Assembly: GCA_016786965.1 (NCBI GenBank)
Contig: JAEUVL010000376.1
Span: 1-6,731, forward strand
Origin: Chitinophagaceae bacterium
Lineage (GTDB): Bacteria > Bacteroidota > Bacteroidia > Chitinophagales > Chitinophagaceae
Direction of reading: 5' to 3'
DNA: 6,731 nt
The notes beneath the pieces were generated by a model that worked only from the letters and a program-made list of their open reading frames with translations, was not told where the DNA came from and made no database searches. Positions 1-5,914 of the stretch are shown here, in pieces; within the stretch, counting starts at the first letter, position 1, and every line of letters begins with the position of its first letter. Made by a program: the position numbers and the translations under genes.

Positions 1-1395
1 ATTCACATTTACATGGCTGTTGCTGCGGTTATAAAAAGTACCAAACGATAAAAAAGTTTTCTTGTTAGCAAGAGGGCGGTCATAGTTCACCCGTATGTTA
101 TAGCCGTTGCTGCGGTTGTCCGTCAGTTGTTCCTGGGTGGAGTCGATGCCATTGGGTGAATGATCGGGGTTAAAGAACTGCTGAAAGAAATCCCTGTCCG
201 ATTTATTGATAGAAAAATTAGCCCCGGTAATGATCTTTAGTGATTCACCGGCTGTCTTTCCCCGTTTAGTATAGGTAAAGTTGGCATTCGGGTTATAATT
301 ATCACCATCATTTAAAATCGTCCGTTCACTCAGCCGGTATATATTGCCAAAGCGGTTCAGGTTAGTATACTCGGTGGTGTTCCTGTTATCATAATTATTC
401 TGGTTGTATTGCAGTACCAGGTTCAGCGACTGTGTTTTACTGATATCATAATCCATATTCAGCCGGAAATTTGGCCGCCAGTTCTTATTCAGGTAATTAT
501 TTCGGGTATTAAAAAAATTAGAAGAGTCCGTATAGATATTATTGCGGATAGAATATCCTTCACCGATCAGCCGGTTATAACCGATGCCCGCATTAATGCT
601 CACCGCAAAGCCCTGCTTGCGGTAGCTGAAGTTGCCATTCATATTTGCCTCACCCCTGCTGCCTCCCGAAATGCTAAGGCGGCCGCTTCGGCCCACTTTA
701 CCCTTCTTGGTAGTTATATTGATAACGCCCCCCTGTTCATTCGCATACTGCGGGGGTGGGTTTGTCATTACTTCTATCTTTTCAATAGAGCTGCCCGGCA
801 ATGATTCCAGCAGGTACTGCAGTTGCTGCAGGTTCAGCTCCACCTGTTTATCGTCGATCAGTATTTTGGGCTCTTTACCCCGCACCGTTATCTTACCATT
901 CGGGTCTTTTGATACCAGGGGTACATTATTTAGCAGGTCGCTCGCATTACTTCCTGCCGCAATGGCAGATTCACCCGCATTGAAAGTTATATTTCCATCC
1001 TTTGATTGTATCAGTGGTTTTTCAGCATAAATGATCACCTCCTGCAATTGTTCCGTATTGCTTGGCTTCATCAATATATCATTCAGGTTAAAGTCGTACC
1101 GCTCCTGCCGGAAATGGATACTGTCCATGATAATGCTTTGCATACCCACACTGGAGAGGCGGAGCCGGTAATGGCCAAATGCTATTTTCTCAAACAGGAA
1201 GTCGCCGTCCTTCGAGGTTTGGGTGGTATTTTGCTGCGTAGTGTCCTTTAAAAAAGTAAGCACAACGGTCACTCCCTGTATGGCTTTTTTCGTCTGGTCC
1301 AGTACATTGCCCGTCAGAACGCCGGGATTATTTCCCTGCGAAAAGGAGTATAAGCCAAGGCTGGAAAGGATGGTAAGAAGAAGGAATTTTTTCAA
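1..1395 (-). CDS. TonB-dependent outer-membrane receptor, N-terminal part (cut by window edge)
   Basis: The reading frame is open from 1395 down to 1 (465 codons), so the C-terminus lies outside the window. Residues 1-19 form a signal peptide (KK followed by a hydrophobic stretch, likely cut before Gln20 in YSFSQ). Residues about 25-105 read as a carboxypeptidase-regulatory-like beta-sandwich (VLTGNVLDQTKKAIQGVTV, then KDGDFLFEKI). Residues about 115-230 are the plug domain, with SDLLNNVPLV, VRGKEPKILIDD, IEKIEVMTNP and GGVINITTKKG. From about 237 on come alternating, Asn/Tyr-rich strands of a beta-barrel. This fits the outer-membrane beta-barrel family common in Bacteroidota, which takes up ligands with TonB energy. 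The substrate cannot be told, and no SusD-like partner is visible in the window. The only start I can place is TTG at 1395-1393: upstream in frame there is no ATG or GTG before a TAG stop at 1434-1432. It is divergent from miaB. Confidence 0.9.
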   Translation of the reverse strand, partial: MKKFLLLTILSSLGLYSFSQGNNPGVLTGNVLDQTKKAIQGVTVVLTFLKDTTQQNTTQTSKDGDFLFEKIAFGHYRLRLSSVGMQSIIMDSIHFRQERYDFNLNDILMKPSNTEQLQEVIIYAEKPLIQSKDGNITFNAGESAIAAGSNASDLLNNVPLVSKDPNGKITVRGKEPKILIDDKQVELNLQQLQYLLESLPGSSIEKIEVMTNPPPQYANEQGGVINITTKKGKVGRSGRLSISGGSRGEANMNGNFSYRKQGFAVSINAGIGYNRLIGEGYSIRNNIYTDSSNFFNTRNNYLNKNWRPNFRLNMDYDISKTQSLNLVLQYNQNNYDNRNTTEYTNLNRFGNIYRLSERTILNDGDNYNPNANFTYTKRGKTAGESLKIITGANFSINKSDRDFFQQFFNPDHSPNGIDSTQEQLTDNRSNGYNIRVNYDRPLANKKTFLSFGTFYNRSNSHVNVN

Positions 1396-1411
1396 ATCAC
1401 CGGATAAGACG

Positions 1412-1419
1412 TAAAGATA
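1412..1419 (-). promoter_or_regulatory. Weak -7-like box for the TonB receptor
   Basis: On the minus strand this reads TATCTTTA, one mismatch from the Bacteroidota -7 consensus TAnnTTTG. It lies about 16 bases before the TTG start, so the leader would be very short. No clear TTTG -33 element is visible; the region where it should lie is occupied by an inverted repeat (1424-1442). This is a tentative call. Confidence 0.25.
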
Positions 1420-1423
1420 ATAC

Positions 1424-1442
1424 CAACCTTGCTAAAAGGTTG
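1424..1442. repeat. Perfect inverted repeat, 7-bp arms, 5-base spacer
   Basis: The arms are CAACCTT (1424-1430) and AAGGTTG (1436-1442), separated by GCTAA. It sits just upstream of the proposed -7 box of the minus-strand receptor gene, where a repressor or activator could act. There is no adjacent T run, so it does not look like a terminator. It shares the core AGGTTG(A/T)CA with the second inverted repeat at 1496-1510. Confidence 0.5.
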
Positions 1443-1495
1443 ACACCTAATTGGCTGAACAGTCGTTCCTATCGCTCCAAGCCACTTGCGGCAAA

Positions 1496-1510
1496 CTGAC
1501 AACCTGTCAG
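1496..1510. repeat. Perfect inverted repeat, 6-bp arms, operator-like
   Basis: CTGACA (1496-1501) and TGTCAG (1505-1510) flank the spacer ACC. The repeat lies 18 bases upstream of the miaB -7 box at 1529, exactly where the -33 element would be expected. It may be a protein-binding site overlapping the promoter; no regulator can be assigned from the sequence. Confidence 0.5.
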
Positions 1511-1528
1511 ATTTCGGCCTGTTAGCAG

Positions 1529-1536
1529 TATATTTG
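1529..1536 (+). promoter_or_regulatory. Bacteroidota-type -7 promoter box for miaB
   Basis: TATATTTG matches the Bacteroidota primary sigma factor consensus TAnnTTTG completely. It is 19 bases before the miaB ATG, giving a predicted leader of about 10-15 bases. A canonical TTTG -33 element is not evident at the right spacing, because the inverted repeat 1496-1510 occupies that position. This would be consistent with activator dependence or a weak promoter. Confidence 0.5.
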
Positions 1537-1555
1537 CTATCCAATTGAACATTTT

Positions 1556-3043
1556 ATGCTTGATTTAGTGACAGATAAGGCACAACAAACCGACCGGGAC
1601 CAGCACGACGAAACAAGGCAGGGGGAAGCCTATGCCCCCTTCGCAGAAGACCCGAACAACTACAAAAAACGGTTTTACATTGAAAGTTATGGCTGCGCCA
1701 TGAATTTTGCTGATAGTGAGATCGTTGCTTCTATATTAAATACCGAAGGCTTTGGCGCCACCCGCAACGTGGAAGATGCTGACCTCATTTTTATCAATAC
1801 CTGCTCCATCCGGGAAAAAGCTGAACTAACCGTTCGCAAGCGCCTCACCGAATTTAAAAAGCTGAAAAAGAAAAAGAAGGGAATGCTGGTGGGTGTGCTC
1901 GGCTGTATGGCAGAAAGACTAAAGGCTAAATTACTGGAGGAAGAAAAACTGGTCGACCTTGTGGTGGGCCCCGACTCCTACCGCTCATTGCCCGCCCTGG
2001 TGGAAGAAGCCGGGAGTGGTCAAAAAGCAGTGAATGTATTACTCAGCCGGGATGAAACGTATGGCGATATAGCCCCGATCAGGTTAAACAGCAATGGCGT
2101 CAATGCCTTTGTAAGTATCATGCGGGGATGTAATAATATGTGTTCATTCTGTGTGGTACCCTTCACCCGCGGCAGAGAAAGAAGCCGCAGCGCCGACAGC
2201 ATCATTGCAGAATGTACCGACCTGTTTGAAAAAGGATACAGGGAAGTAACACTGCTGGGACAAAATGTGGACAGCTACTATTATACCAGCGAGAACGAGG
2301 CAACAGACGACGGACTACCAACAACCAGCAACGGCCACTCGAATTCATCACCTGTTACATTCGCCGCCCTGCTGGAAAGAGTAGCACAGATATCTCCCCT
2401 GCTGCGGGTGAGATTTTCCACTTCTCATCCAAAAGACATTACAGATGAAGTGCTGCACACCATCGCCAAATATGATAATATCTGCAACTACATACACCTG
2501 CCGGTACAAAGCGGCTCTTCCAGGATATTACAATTGATGAACCGTACCTACACCAGGGAATGGTACATGGCCAAGGTGGAACGCATCAGGCAGATCATCC
2601 CCGGCTGCGGCATCAGCGCCGACATCATCACCGGTTTTTGTACAGAAGAAGAACAGGACCACCAGGATACATTAAGCATCATGGAGTTTGCCCAATACGA
2701 CTACTCCTATATGTTCTACTATTCCGAAAGGCCCGGCACACTGGCACAGCGCCGTTTTAAAGATGATGTGCCGCTGGATATAAAGAAAAGAAGGTTGCAG
2801 GAAGTGGTGGAACTGCAAAACAGGCTTTCGCTGGAAAGCAACCTGCGTGACATTGGCAAAACATTCAACATATTAATAGAAGGAGAAAGTAAAAAAAGCG
2901 CTGACGACTGGATGGGAAGAAGCTCAGAAGGGAAAGTGTTCGTTTTCCCAAAAGGAGCTTCAACTCTGAAAAAAGGGGATTATGTGAAGGTGAAGGCAGA
3001 GAATTGTACACAAGGAACATTGATCGGAACAATTATTAATTAG
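1556..3043 (+). CDS. miaB: MiaB, tRNA-2-methylthio-N6-dimethylallyladenosine synthase
   Basis: This radical-SAM methylthiotransferase adds the 2-methylthio group to i6A37 in tRNAs reading UNN codons, using two iron-sulfur clusters. It acts in the cytoplasm. All three domains are present in the 495-residue protein. The N-terminal methylthiotransferase domain (about 37-165) has cluster ligands Cys47 (YGCAMN), Cys83 (NTCSIRE) and Cys117 (GCMAE). The radical-SAM domain has the CxxxCxxC motif at Cys192, Cys196 and Cys199 (RGCNNMCSFC, then VPFTRGRERSR). The TRAM RNA-binding domain covers about 435-495. The ESYGCAMN and VVPFTRG signatures favour MiaB over MtaB or RimO. An acidic/Ser/Asn-rich stretch at about 243-266, after GQNVDSY, looks like a surface loop insertion. 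A Lys-rich run occurs at 101-108. The ATG at 1556 lies 19 bases after a good -7 box. The TAG stop is followed directly by an in-frame TAA. Confidence 0.97.
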   Translation: MLDLVTDKAQQTDRDQHDETRQGEAYAPFAEDPNNYKKRFYIESYGCAMNFADSEIVASILNTEGFGATRNVEDADLIFINTCSIREKAELTVRKRLTEFKKLKKKKKGMLVGVLGCMAERLKAKLLEEEKLVDLVVGPDSYRSLPALVEEAGSGQKAVNVLLSRDETYGDIAPIRLNSNGVNAFVSIMRGCNNMCSFCVVPFTRGRERSRSADSIIAECTDLFEKGYREVTLLGQNVDSYYYTSENEATDDGLPTTSNGHSNSSPVTFAALLERVAQISPLLRVRFSTSHPKDITDEVLHTIAKYDNICNYIHLPVQSGSSRILQLMNRTYTREWYMAKVERIRQIIPGCGISADIITGFCTEEEQDHQDTLSIMEFAQYDYSYMFYYSERPGTLAQRRFKDDVPLDIKKRRLQEVVELQNRLSLESNLRDIGKTFNILIEGESKKSADDWMGRSSEGKVFVFPKGASTLKKGDYVKVKAENCTQGTLIGTIIN

Positions 3044-3055
3044 TAATTAATAATT
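3031..3055. repeat. Perfect A/T palindrome with 12-bp arms across the miaB stop codon
   Basis: The arm AATTATTAATTA (3031-3042) is mirrored by TAATTAATAATT (3044-3055) around a single central G at 3043, which is the last base of the miaB TAG stop. All 12 positions on each side pair. No U run follows (the next bases are CAAAC), so it is not a classical intrinsic terminator. It ends 13 bases before the ATG of the sigma-54 activator gene. It could form an mRNA hairpin or cruciform, bind a protein, or be a dispersed repeat. Confidence 0.8.
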
Positions 3056-3068
3056 CAAACAACAACAA

Positions 3069-4325
3069 ATGGATATTCAATCAATAAAAAATCGTTTTGG
3101 CATCATTGGCAACTCCCCTGCCCTCAACTATGCGTTGCAGGTGGCGGAGCAGGTGGCCGGTACAGATCTCACTGTTTTAATTCATGGCGAAAGCGGCGTG
3201 GGTAAAGAAGTATTCTCACAGATCATTCATTCACTATCCGCCCGCAAGCATAATCCGTTCATTGCCGTGAACTGCGGCGCCATTCCCGAAGGCACCATCG
3301 ACTCAGAACTATTTGGTCATGAAAAAGGTTCCTTTACCGGTGCGGTAGATGCCCGCAAAGGGTATTTTGAAACGGTGAACGGTGGTACCATTTTCTTAGA
3401 TGAAATCGGAGAACTGCCCCTGGGCACACAGGCCCGTTTGCTGCGGGTGCTGGAAGCCGGTGAATATATCAGGGTTGGTTCATCCAAAACACAAAAGACC
3501 GATGTACGGGTCATTGCCGCTTCCAATAAAGATCTCTTACAACTGGTGCAGGCAGGTAAATTCAGGGAAGACCTCTACTACCGCCTGAGCACTGTGCCCA
3601 TCCGGGTGCCGGCACTGCACGACAGGCCCGAAGACATTCATTTGCTCTTCAGAAAATTTGCAGCTGACTTTGCCAATAAATACAAAACCTCCCCGGTACA
3701 ACTGGATGAGGAAGCAAAAAACCTGTTAATAAACTATCCCTGGCCGGGTAATGTGCGGGAATTAAAGAATATTGCAGAACAGATATCAGTTCTTTCACAG
3801 GATAAACAAATAACAGCCACCACGCTGAAGAAATTCCTGCAGCCTTATTCCAATAACAGGTTGCCCGCTGTAGTTAATTCATCCCATACAGGTGGTACCG
3901 AATTTGCCAATGAAAGAGAGATTTTATACAAGCTCTTTTTCGACATGAAGAAAGATGTAACCGAGTTGAAGCGGATGTTCCTCGATGTATTGCAAAATCC
4001 AAATATGGTTGCACAGAACCAGGCTTTTATCAACGAGTTAAAAGAACTAAAAGGGAACGAATCATTGCAGCCGGTAACGGCCATGCCGGTAGGCACTATT
4101 GGCATACAGCCAGCAGTGCAGCACTCACAGCCGGTTATTATGAATAATGATATACATGAGCATGTGGAAGTGGAAGAAAGCCTGAACCTGCTGGACAGGG
4201 AGAAAGAAGTGATCATCAAAGCCCTGAAGAAGCATAAGAATAAAAGACGCAATGCTGCTATTGACCTGGGGGTAAGTGAAAGGACCCTGTACAGAAAAAT
4301 TAAAGAATACGATATAGAAGAATAA
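3069..4325 (+). CDS. Sigma-54 (RpoN) dependent AAA+ transcription activator with Fis-type HTH, no sensory domain
   Basis: This protein (418 aa) belongs to the NtrC-type enhancer-binding ATPases that remodel sigma-54 RNA polymerase at -24/-12 promoters. The AAA+ domain fills residues about 12-240. It contains Walker A GESGVGKE (40-47), the sigma-54 contact loop GSFTGA (87-92, Ser in place of the usual Ala), Walker B GGTIFLDEIGE (105-115, Asp111/Glu112), the sensor I region AASN (150-153), an arginine-finger region FREDLYYRLS (165-174) and sensor II WPGNVREL (225-232). There is no receiver, GAF, PAS or other N-terminal sensor, because the AAA+ module starts almost at once. A linker of roughly 110 residues, partly helical and charged (about 283-328), then Pro/Gln-rich, separates it from a C-terminal Fis-type helix-turn-helix (about 376-414: AAIDLGVSERTLYRKIKEY). 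It starts 25 bases after miaB, and its TAA overlaps the next ATG by one base. Target promoters are unknown. Confidence 0.93.
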   Translation: MDIQSIKNRFGIIGNSPALNYALQVAEQVAGTDLTVLIHGESGVGKEVFSQIIHSLSARKHNPFIAVNCGAIPEGTIDSELFGHEKGSFTGAVDARKGYFETVNGGTIFLDEIGELPLGTQARLLRVLEAGEYIRVGSSKTQKTDVRVIAASNKDLLQLVQAGKFREDLYYRLSTVPIRVPALHDRPEDIHLLFRKFAADFANKYKTSPVQLDEEAKNLLINYPWPGNVRELKNIAEQISVLSQDKQITATTLKKFLQPYSNNRLPAVVNSSHTGGTEFANEREILYKLFFDMKKDVTELKRMFLDVLQNPNMVAQNQAFINELKELKGNESLQPVTAMPVGTIGIQPAVQHSQPVIMNNDIHEHVEVEESLNLLDREKEVIIKALKKHKNKRRNAAIDLGVSERTLYRKIKEYDIEE

Positions 4326-4852
4326 TGAAATTTATCTACCATAAAGCGTTTGCCATACTTCCGTTCACGGTATTGCTGTTTTTGCTGGTAAGCAACAGCA
4401 ACTGCGGTGTGTACCGCTTCAGCGAAGCCGGTTCCATTCCAGATACCATAAAGACAGTTAAGATCAGTTTCATAGAAAACAGGGCACAGTATGTGAACCC
4501 GCAATTCAGCCCCCGGCTGACGGATAAGTTGCGGCAGAAAGTAGTGGGACAGACAAAACTGACCCAGGTAAATAACGATAATGCCGATTGGGTGATCACT
4601 GGTTTTGTAAGCGAGTACAGTTTCAGCACTTCCGCAATTTCAGGCCAACAGGCAGCCAATAACAGGCTTACCGTTACCATACATATTGTCAAAACAGATA
4701 ATAAAGAGAACGATACCAAAGAATACGATGTAAGCCGGAGTTTTGAGTTTAAGGGCAACCGTACTTTTCAGCAGGCTGAAGCAGACCTCGGAGATGAAAT
4801 GATACGAACTCTCACCGATGAGATATTTAACCGGCTTTTTTCCGATTGGTAA
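4325..4852 (+). CDS. lptE: LptE-like outer-membrane lipoprotein (LPS assembly)
   Basis: This 175-residue protein matches the Bacteroidota LptE family. Known members sit in the outer membrane with the LptD barrel and help insert lipopolysaccharide into the outer leaflet. What is visible: an N-terminal hydrophobic segment (about 8-22), then Cys27 followed by GVYRFSEAGSIPD, the characteristic family start after the lipidated cysteine. Next come KTVKISFIENRA (43-54), a beta/alpha body, and a conserved-looking C-terminal helix (DEMIRTLTDEIFNRLFSDW). The lipobox is poor: the four residues before Cys27 are SNSN, with no Leu at -3 and Asn at -1, although the cysteine placement is right. The ATG overlaps the TAA of the sigma-54 activator (TAATG), which suggests translational coupling. 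LptD is not in the window. The symbol rests on family resemblance and the neighbourhood; if Cys27 is not lipidated, the protein would be an anchored or periplasmic variant. Confidence 0.8.
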   Translation: MKFIYHKAFAILPFTVLLFLLVSNSNCGVYRFSEAGSIPDTIKTVKISFIENRAQYVNPQFSPRLTDKLRQKVVGQTKLTQVNNDNADWVITGFVSEYSFSTSAISGQQAANNRLTVTIHIVKTDNKENDTKEYDVSRSFEFKGNRTFQQAEADLGDEMIRTLTDEIFNRLFSDW

Positions 4853-4882
4853 AATAATTTGAGCATTTACTCTCATAGCCGC

Positions 4883-4912
4883 TTTCAAAAACACAGTTTT
4901 CCCCTTATCTTG
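4883..4912 (+). promoter_or_regulatory. Possible internal promoter before the 4918 gene
   Basis: TTTC at 4883-4886 and TATCTTG at 4906-4912 are 19 bases apart, within the usual spacing for Bacteroidota -33/-7 elements (TTTG and TAnnTTTG). Each departs from consensus: C for G in the first, one T missing in the second. Transcription would begin almost at the ATG (4918), giving a leaderless or nearly leaderless message. The 65-bp gap from lptE is otherwise without recognisable features. Confidence 0.3.
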
Positions 4913-4917
4913 TAAAA

Positions 4918-5913
4918 ATGAACGCCCGGATCGATCAATTAGTAAAATCGCTGCTGCAGAAAGACTCCCTGGAGCAATGCAGCCTGCATGAGTTGCAGCA
5001 ATTTGCAGATCGCCACCCCTATTTTGGTGCCGCCCAGCTGCTGCTCACCAAGAAGTTACAGACTGAAAAATCTGACCAATACGATGGACAGTTACAAAAG
5101 ACCTATCTTTTTTTTCACAACCCCTTGTGGGTAGAGCAACTGCTGAATGATACAGGTACTGCTGAGATAAAAACCGCCCCCGTAAAAGAAGCCCCCGTTT
5201 CAATAGCTGAAGAAATATTAGCCGAACCCGTACCACCTATCGCCCCGGTGGTTGCAGAACAAGGAACCGAAATACCAGCTTCCCCATCCTTGAACGAGAT
5301 CGTCGGCCAGACGGCTGAAAACCGTGCTGATACAGAAGCAGAAATTCCTACCCTACTATCGCACGAGGAAGAAACCCTAGTAGAAGAAACAAAGGAACCT
5401 GTAATGGAAGAGATAGTTGCTGCTTCATCAGCTCCAGTATCTGAAACAATGAAAGAAGCGGAGGAAAAAGCTGAACAGGACGAACCGCCGATGAATATTC
5501 CCGGCCTCAAAATAGAACCAATCGACCCGGCCAAAGCCGAGTTGGTATTTGAGCCCTACCACACCGTTGATTATTTTGCCTCCCAGGGTATCAATATAAA
5601 AGATGAAAAAAAGCCAACGGATAAGTTTGGCCAGCAATTGAAAAGCTTTACCGACTGGCTGAAGACCATGAAAAGGCTGCCCATAACAGAGATCGCCAAA
5701 GGTGCGGAAGCTGCACCCGATCAAAAGGTGGAAGCACTGGCAGAGCATTCGCTGGAAGGTGGCGATGTGGTGACAGAAGCCATGGCAGAAGTATGGGAAA
5801 AACAGGGCAATTCCGCCAAAGCGATCGATATCTATACCAAATTAAGTTTGCTCGAACCCGCCAAAAGCCCTTATTTTGCAGCGAAAATCGAGGATTTAAA
5901 GAAATTAAACTGA
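4918..5913 (+). CDS. Uncharacterised protein with acidic disordered middle and TPR-like C-terminus
   Basis: I cannot assign a function. The 331-residue product has no signal peptide or membrane segment, so it is probably cytoplasmic. Residues 1-75 form a helical, Gln/Leu-rich module (DQLVKSLLQKDSLEQCSLHE, then FADRHPYFGAAQLLL and FFHNPLWVEQLL). Residues about 80-198 are rich in Glu, Pro, Ala and Val and look disordered. Then come two compact blocks, FEPYHTVDYFASQGI (211-225) and FGQQLKSFTDWLKTMKRLP (237-255), which I recall as recurring in Bacteroidota proteins of this kind. The C-terminus (about 284-330, AEVWEKQGNSAKAIDIYTKL then LEPAKSPYFAAKIEDL) resembles one tetratricopeptide repeat, a protein-interaction fold. 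It lies between the lptE-like gene and secG with a single base before the secG ATG, so it is probably translated together with SecG. Its TPR-like end hints at a scaffold or adaptor role, but that is inference. An 8-T run at 5107-5114 could be a sequencing weak point. Confidence 0.85.
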   Translation: MNARIDQLVKSLLQKDSLEQCSLHELQQFADRHPYFGAAQLLLTKKLQTEKSDQYDGQLQKTYLFFHNPLWVEQLLNDTGTAEIKTAPVKEAPVSIAEEILAEPVPPIAPVVAEQGTEIPASPSLNEIVGQTAENRADTEAEIPTLLSHEEETLVEETKEPVMEEIVAASSAPVSETMKEAEEKAEQDEPPMNIPGLKIEPIDPAKAELVFEPYHTVDYFASQGINIKDEKKPTDKFGQQLKSFTDWLKTMKRLPITEIAKGAEAAPDQKVEALAEHSLEGGDVVTEAMAEVWEKQGNSAKAIDIYTKLSLLEPAKSPYFAAKIEDLKKLN

Positions 5914-5914
5914 C

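Noticed and set aside
409..1414. Plus-strand open frames across the first 1.4 kb
   Set aside because: They are shadows of the minus-strand TonB receptor, whose domains are clear. None has a recognisable domain, and their protein composition is odd.
1396..1555. Possible small RNA or riboswitch in the divergent intergenic region
   Set aside because: Only two short inverted repeats are visible, without a U tract or recognised aptamer motif.
1854..1880. A-rich run coding KKLKKKKKG in miaB as a programmed frameshift site
   Set aside because: The frame continues undisturbed into the next conserved Cys117 motif, and there is no alternative-frame product of interest.
3095..3115. Sequence resembling a -24/-12 sigma-54 promoter (TTGGCATCATTGGCA)
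   Set aside because: The GG and GC pairs are 8 rather than 10 bases apart and it lies inside the coding sequence. A similar short-spaced match near 4090-4105 fails for the same reason. No -24/-12 site was seen in the intergenic regions.
3845..4504. 219-codon minus-strand frame
   Set aside because: It spans the end of the sigma-54 activator and the start of the lptE-like gene, both strongly supported. Its product is rich in Ser, Phe and Cys, as expected for antisense of coding sequence, and shows no domain.
5115..5534. 139-codon minus-strand frame rich in Ser, Gly and Ala
   Set aside because: It is antisense to the Glu/Pro/Ala-rich disordered part of the 4918 gene, and the composition follows directly from that.
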